From contig JAJXXI010000267.1 of assembly GCA_021781185.1 (NCBI GenBank), forward strand, positions 1-9,090: a DNA stretch of 9,090 nt. Reading direction: 5' to 3'. Positions within the stretch are counted from its first letter, which is position 1; each line of letters opens with the position of its first letter. Source of the stretch: a bacterium (GTDB lineage Bacteria > Verrucomicrobiota > Verrucomicrobiia > Limisphaerales > UBA11358). The notes below the pieces were generated by a model. That model did no database searches, had not been told where the DNA came from, and saw only the letters and a program-made list of their open reading frames with translations. Below, one piece after another: positions 5,918 through 9,090 of the stretch. The position numbers and the translations under genes are program-made.

Positions 5918-7021
5918 TTATGCCGCGTTTTTGTTGCACGCCTGGGCGGAAGCGTTGGTTGCTTCCTGATTGACCGGTTCCATGATCCGGCTGGTCACCG
6001 CCCATTCCGCCACCAGCCGGTAGCCCACCGCCAGCAGCGTCGGCCCGAGGAAAACGCCGATGAATCCGAACGCCAGTGCGCCGCCGAGCACGCCGAAAAA
6101 GATCAACAGGAACGGCATGTTGCTGCCCTGGCTGATGAGCCACGGCTTGACGACATTATCCAAATTGGCCACGCCAAAGCCCCAGATCAGCATGAAAATT
6201 GCCCAGCCGGTCGCGCCTTGATGAAACAGCCACAAGGCCGCCGGCACCCAGGTCAAGGCGGTGCCGAGCACGGGAACAATGGAGGCAAAAAAAGTCAGCA
6301 GCGCCAGCAACGCCGCCCCCGGCACGCCGGCGATGAAAAAGCCGATGCCCGCCAACACCGCCTGGCTCAGCGCGGTGCCGAGGATGCCATACACCACGCC
6401 GCGCACGGTGTTGCCCGCCACGGTGAGCAGATGCGTGCCACGATCACCGGCAATGTGCCGCACCAACGCCTCCAGCCAGCGCCCCGCCACGGCCCCGCTC
6501 CGAAATAGAAAGAACGCAATGAAAATGCTCAACGCCAGTTTGAGCAAGCCTCCACCCAGGGTCAGTCCGCCTTTGAGCAGCCAGGTGCCGGCCGGTTCCA
6601 CCAGTTTTTGCAGCTGCGTCCAGAGCTTCGCCGTGTCCGACGCGAAGCTCTGCCAGTATTCCGTCATGCGCTGGCCAGCCACCGGCACTTTGGCCAGCCA
6701 TTCCGGCGGTGCGGGCGGGCCCTGCTGGATGAATTTCTGCGTGGCGGCGGTCATTTCCTTGACGTTGTCAGCAAGCGTGGTGCCGATGATCACAAACGGC
6801 AGCAACAGCATCAGGATCATGCCCAGCGTCATCACAAATGCGGCGATGGAATGCCGGTTGCCGACGAGTTTCAGGAGCCGTGAATACGCCGGCCAACTGG
6901 CGCAGACCAGCACCACCGCCCAGAGGAGCGAGGAAAAAAAGGGCAGCAGCACCAGCAGGCAGCCGCACAGCAGACCCAGCACCAGCACGATGAGGAAGCC
7001 TTCCTTGAGTCCGAATTTCAT
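5918..7021 (-). CDS. AI-2E family transporter (YdiK/TqsA-like inner-membrane protein)
   Basis: This is a polytopic inner-membrane protein of 367 residues. Hydrophobic segments lie at about 8-27, 29-46, 59-82, 153-174, 205-231, 233-266, 270-286 and 302-340. A soluble, Trp/Gln-rich helical region sits at about 85-150 between the third and fourth segments, typical of the family. The diagnostic C-terminal signature is visible: ANLDNVVKPWLISQG (285-299), followed by FFGVLGGALAFGFIGVFLGP (308-327). Members are proposed to export small molecules such as autoinducer-2 or to exchange ions; the substrate here cannot be told. The C-terminal tail after about 345 is polar and probably variable. It lies 121 bp downstream of pgm and 7 bp upstream of the beta-CASP gene, so it is likely the first gene of a two-gene operon. 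No Shine-Dalgarno is apparent before ATG 7021. Confidence 0.92.
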   Translation of the reverse strand: MKFGLKEGFLIVLVLGLLCGCLLVLLPFFSSLLWAVVLVCASWPAYSRLLKLVGNRHSIAAFVMTLGMILMLLLPFVIIGTTLADNVKEMTAATQKFIQQGPPAPPEWLAKVPVAGQRMTEYWQSFASDTAKLWTQLQKLVEPAGTWLLKGGLTLGGGLLKLALSIFIAFFLFRSGAVAGRWLEALVRHIAGDRGTHLLTVAGNTVRGVVYGILGTALSQAVLAGIGFFIAGVPGAALLALLTFFASIVPVLGTALTWVPAALWLFHQGATGWAIFMLIWGFGVANLDNVVKPWLISQGSNMPFLLIFFGVLGGALAFGFIGVFLGPTLLAVGYRLVAEWAVTSRIMEPVNQEATNASAQACNKNAA

Positions 7022-7086
7022 AGCATGTTTGTGGCAATAAACCGTGCCGGTTCCAAATCAATTTTCCAGAAAACTGCCGTTTGCAT

Positions 7087-7142
7087 CGCGGGCATCTAGG
7101 ACCGCGACGGCCGGGCGCGGCACCGGCGGCGGGATGCCTGCG
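7087..7142. repeat. Long GC-rich imperfect inverted repeat just after pgm
   Basis: CGCGGGCATC (7087-7096) pairs with GATGCCTGCG (7133-7142), a 10-bp stem with one G-T pair. A nested stem CCGCG (7102-7106) with CGCGG (7116-7120) sits inside, and other GC-rich pairings with CACCGGCGGC are possible. The structure abuts the pgm stop codon (7143-7145) exactly. No U tract follows in the minus direction, so it may be a 3'-end stabilising or Rho-assisted element, or a copy of a dispersed palindromic repeat. Confidence 0.6.
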
Positions 7143-8783
7143 CTACTTCAGGGAATTATTCACAATCTCCTGCGCCTCGCTCACGATGGTTTTCAAATGC
7201 GCCTCGTCGCGGAAACTTTCCGCGTATATCTTGTAGATGTTTTCCGTGCCGGACGGGCGCGCCGCAAACCAGCCGTTGGCCGTCGTGACTTTCAGGCCGC
7301 CGATGGCCGCGTGGTTCCCCGGCGCTCGGGTGAGCTTGGCGGTGATGGCTTCGCCGGCGAGGCTGGATTCTTTCACGGCTTCGGGCGACAGCTTGGACAG
7401 TTTCGCCTTCTGCTCGGGCGCGGCCGCCGCGTCAATGCGGGTGTAATGCGGCAGGCCGAATTCGGCCGCCAGTTCCCGAAAATGTTCGCCCGGATCCCTG
7501 CCGGTGACGGCGGTGATTTCCGCCGCGAGCAGATTCATGATCGGGCCGTCCTTGTCCGTCGTCCACACCGTGCCGTCGTGACGGAGAAAACTCGCGCCCG
7601 CGCTTTCCTCGCCGCCGAAACAGAATGAACCGTCGAACAATCCCGGCGCGAACCATTTGAAGCCCACCGGCGTTTCGCACAACTTGCGGCCCAGCCTCGC
7701 CACCACGCGGTCAATCATGCTGCTGCTGACGAGCGTCTTGCCGACGACGACAGCCGGCGACCAATGCGGACGGTGCGTCAGCAAATACTGGATCGCCACG
7801 GCGAGATAATGGTTTGGGTTCATCAAGCCCACCGAAGGTGCGACGATGCCGTGACGATCGGCATCCGGGTCGTTGGCGAATGCGAGACGGAATTTGTCCT
7901 TCAGCCCGACCAATCGCGCCATCGCGTAGGGACTCGAACAGTCCATGCGGATTTTTCCGTCGTGATCCACCGTCATGAATGAGAACGTCGCATCGAGCTT
8001 CGGGTTCACGACCTTGATGTTTAATTTGTAAATCTCGTTGATTGGTTCCCAATATTTCAGGGCCGCGCCGCCGAGCGCGTCCACGCCCAGCTTCAAGCCG
8101 GCGGCGCGAATGGCATCCATGTCCACCACGTTTTTTAAATCTTCGACGTAGGGCAAAATGTAATCCTGTTGGCGTGTGGTCGCCGCCTTCAACGCCTGCT
8201 CGAATGGAATGCGCTTCACACCCGCGTTGCCGCCGCGCAGCAGTTCATTGGCGCGATCCTGCACCCATTTGGTCGCGTCCGTATCCGCCGGGCCGCCGTT
8301 GGTGGGATTGTATTTGAAGCCACCGTCCTGCGGCGGATTGTGCGAGGGCGTGATCACGATGCCGTCGGCGAGACCGGTTTTGCGACCGTGATTGTGAACC
8401 AGAATGGCGCGGGAAATCACCGGCGTCGGCGTGGCGCCGTCGTCTGTCTGAATGACCGTCTGAACCCCATTGGCCGCGAGCACTTCGAGCGCGGTGCGCT
8501 GGGCGGGCGTGGACAACGCATGGGTGTCCTTGCCCATGAACAGCGGACCGTTGGTGCCTTGTCGGACGCGGAACTCACAAATCGCCTGCGAAATGGCGAG
8601 GATGTGCGCCTCGGTAAATGTGCCGTCGAAGGACGTGCCGCGATGCCCGCTGGTGCCAAAGCCGACCAGTTGGTTTGGATTCAACGTGTCCGGCCGGCGT
8701 TCGTAGTAGTCCTGTTCAAGCCGGGCCAGATCCACCAGCATTGATTTTGGCGCCGGTTTGCCGGCGAGAGGAGAAAGCGGCAT
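7143..8783 (-). CDS. pgm: Phosphoglucomutase, alpha-D-glucose specific
   Basis: This cytoplasmic enzyme interconverts glucose 1-phosphate and glucose 6-phosphate, linking glycolysis with glycogen, UDP-glucose and cell-envelope sugars. The 546 residues equal the length of E. coli Pgm. Catalytic features in order: [10 protein letters not shown] (41-50), the phosphoserine loop TPSHNPP (145-151, Ser147), the magnesium loop NDPDADRHG (304-312, with Asp305, Asp307, Asp309), the sugar-selecting GGEESAG (390-396) and the phosphate-binding [15 protein letters not shown] (509-523). All four domains of the alpha-D-phosphohexomutase family are therefore intact. GGEES together with the overall length fits a Pgm better than a phosphomannomutase/GlmM. 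The start is ATG 8783, preceded by the only clear Shine-Dalgarno in the window. tRNA-Thr lies 50 bp upstream on the same strand. Confidence 0.96.
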   Translation of the reverse strand: MPLSPLAGKPAPKSMLVDLARLEQDYYERRPDTLNPNQLVGFGTSGHRGTSFDGTFTEAHILAISQAICEFRVRQGTNGPLFMGKDTHALSTPAQRTALEVLAANGVQTVIQTDDGATPTPVISRAILVHNHGRKTGLADGIVITPSHNPPQDGGFKYNPTNGGPADTDATKWVQDRANELLRGGNAGVKRIPFEQALKAATTRQQDYILPYVEDLKNVVDMDAIRAAGLKLGVDALGGAALKYWEPINEIYKLNIKVVNPKLDATFSFMTVDHDGKIRMDCSSPYAMARLVGLKDKFRLAFANDPDADRHGIVAPSVGLMNPNHYLAVAIQYLLTHRPHWSPAVVVGKTLVSSSMIDRVVARLGRKLCETPVGFKWFAPGLFDGSFCFGGEESAGASFLRHDGTVWTTDKDGPIMNLLAAEITAVTGRDPGEHFRELAAEFGLPHYTRIDAAAAPEQKAKLSKLSPEAVKESSLAGEAITAKLTRAPGNHAAIGGLKVTTANGWFAARPSGTENIYKIYAESFRDEAHLKTIVSEAQEIVNNSLK

Positions 8784-8791
8784 TTTTCAAA

Positions 8792-8798
8792 TTCCTTT
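8792..8798 (-). promoter_or_regulatory. Shine-Dalgarno site of pgm
   Basis: Read on the minus strand, AAAGGAA precedes ATG 8783 with about 10 bases between its AGGA core and the start codon. It fixes the pgm start. It stands out because no other gene in the window has a recognisable purine-rich ribosome binding site. Confidence 0.75.
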
Positions 8799-8833
8799 CA
8801 AATACTCATGGCTTCCGGCCAAAGAGGGAAAGC

Positions 8834-8908
8834 TGGAGCCAGTTGTCGGATTTGAACCGACGACCGACGGTTTACAAAACCGTTGCTCTACCACTGAGCT
8901 AAACTGGC
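8834..8908 (-). tRNA. tRNA-Thr (anticodon UGU), CCA encoded
   Basis: The minus strand folds into a complete cloverleaf. Acceptor GCCAGTT pairs with AACTGGC; positions 8-9 are TA. The D arm is GCTC-AGTGGTA-GAGC. The anticodon arm is ACGGT-TTTGTAA-ACCGT with anticodon TGT (plus-strand positions 8874-8876), reading ACA threonine codons. The variable loop is CGGTC, and the T arm is GTCGG-TTCAAAT-CCGAC. The discriminator is T, followed by genome-encoded CCA (8834-8836). The body without CCA is 72 nt. It reads toward pgm, which begins 50 bp downstream. No terminator separates them. Confidence 0.97.
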
Positions 8909-8967
8909 TTTCAATGACTTATGAATAATGTTGCATCCCGCTATAAGCATCCATTGGGCTGTTTGGT

Positions 8968-8987
8968 AATTGATCGACCGCTCAATT
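8968..8987. repeat. Short inverted repeat upstream of tRNA-Thr
   Basis: AATTGA (8968-8973) and TCAATT (8982-8987) form a 6-bp inverted repeat with an 8-base spacer. The sequence ATTGAT is also repeated directly across it. It lies 60-80 bp upstream of the tRNA gene, where a regulator could bind, but chance is quite possible in this AT-richer stretch. Confidence 0.3.
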
Positions 8988-8994
8988 GATTAGC

Positions 8995-9012
8995 GCTGGC
9001 GACCAAGCCAGC
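8995..9012. repeat. Perfect small hairpin, GCTGGC/GCCAGC
   Basis: GCTGGC (8995-9000), a 6-base loop and GCCAGC (9007-9012) form a perfect stem with no T run on either strand. It could mark the end of a transcript entering from the right edge, but no gene is visible there. Another palindrome, GTTCGTC-AA-GACGAAC, lies at 9067-9082. The 180 bases after the tRNA show no recognisable coding region. Confidence 0.35.
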
Positions 9013-9090
9013 ATTGGTTACGAATGTCGAAAACAACACTCTGAGTAGCAAAGCCTTTTCGCCTCGGTTCGTCAAGACGAACATCCCGAA

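Noticed and set aside
5149..5973. 274-codon plus-strand open frame antisense to the beta-CASP gene
   Set aside because: It is a GC-driven shadow frame rich in Arg, Gly and His. The opposite strand carries every catalytic motif of the MBL/beta-CASP family.
6261..7040. 259-codon plus-strand open frame antisense to the AI-2E gene
   Set aside because: It is Ser/Pro/Thr-rich shadow coding. The minus strand has clear transmembrane segments and the family signature.
8169..8744. 191-codon plus-strand open frame antisense to pgm
   Set aside because: Pgm motifs on the other strand are complete across this whole interval.
9067..9082. Palindrome GTTCGTC-AA-GACGAAC as a terminator
   Set aside because: No T tract lies on either side and no gene is visible nearby; it may be an operator or chance.
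1..9090. CRISPR array, riboswitch or defence cluster
   Set aside because: No regularly spaced repeats with spacers, no recognisable aptamer and no defence-type gene set were found on either strand.

Overview
The window looks like chromosomal DNA of a Verrucomicrobiota-type bacterium (Pedosphaera/Limisphaera-like). Support: an exported protein with a C-terminal PEP-CTERM sorting tag, mostly GC-rich coding with almost no Shine-Dalgarno sites, and family variants that resemble that phylum. The assignment is inference from composition and gene style, not from a search.

Left end (1-1320): an AT-richer accessory stretch. The first ~104 bases look like the 3' end of an IS256/mutator-type insertion sequence (last codons of a transposase plus a terminal inverted-repeat-like sequence). 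A gene-free region of about 450 bp follows, then a 232-residue secreted PEP-CTERM protein ending in a strong intrinsic terminator. That protein carries a Cys...Gln pattern like that of internal-thioester adhesin domains.

Middle (1351-4484): a minus-strand metallo-beta-lactamase-fold hydrolase with an unusual N-terminal helical, Xre-like extension converges on the terminator. Diverging from it is a plus-strand cluster: a 58-residue single-span membrane protein, a SurA-like periplasmic peptidyl-prolyl isomerase, and PdxA of vitamin B6 synthesis. The surA-pdxA order matches the classical enterobacterial cluster, although the following ksgA is absent here. The surA-pdxA gap contains a short tandem heptamer array.

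Right part (4519-8908): everything is on the minus strand. In transcription order it holds tRNA-Thr(UGU), phosphoglucomutase (pgm), an AI-2E-family membrane protein, and a beta-CASP metallo-beta-lactamase protein of the CPSF/RNase-J-like group. The last two are 7 bp apart and probably co-translated. Long GC-rich hairpins lie just after pgm and between the convergent pdxA and beta-CASP genes. The final 180 bp hold only small inverted repeats.

Most genes are housekeeping. The points most worth a second look are the thioester-like PEP-CTERM protein, the HTH-like/MBL fusion, the small membrane protein ahead of surA, the heptamer array, and the PdxA active-site His-to-Gln change. I saw no convincing new multi-gene defence or mobile system.
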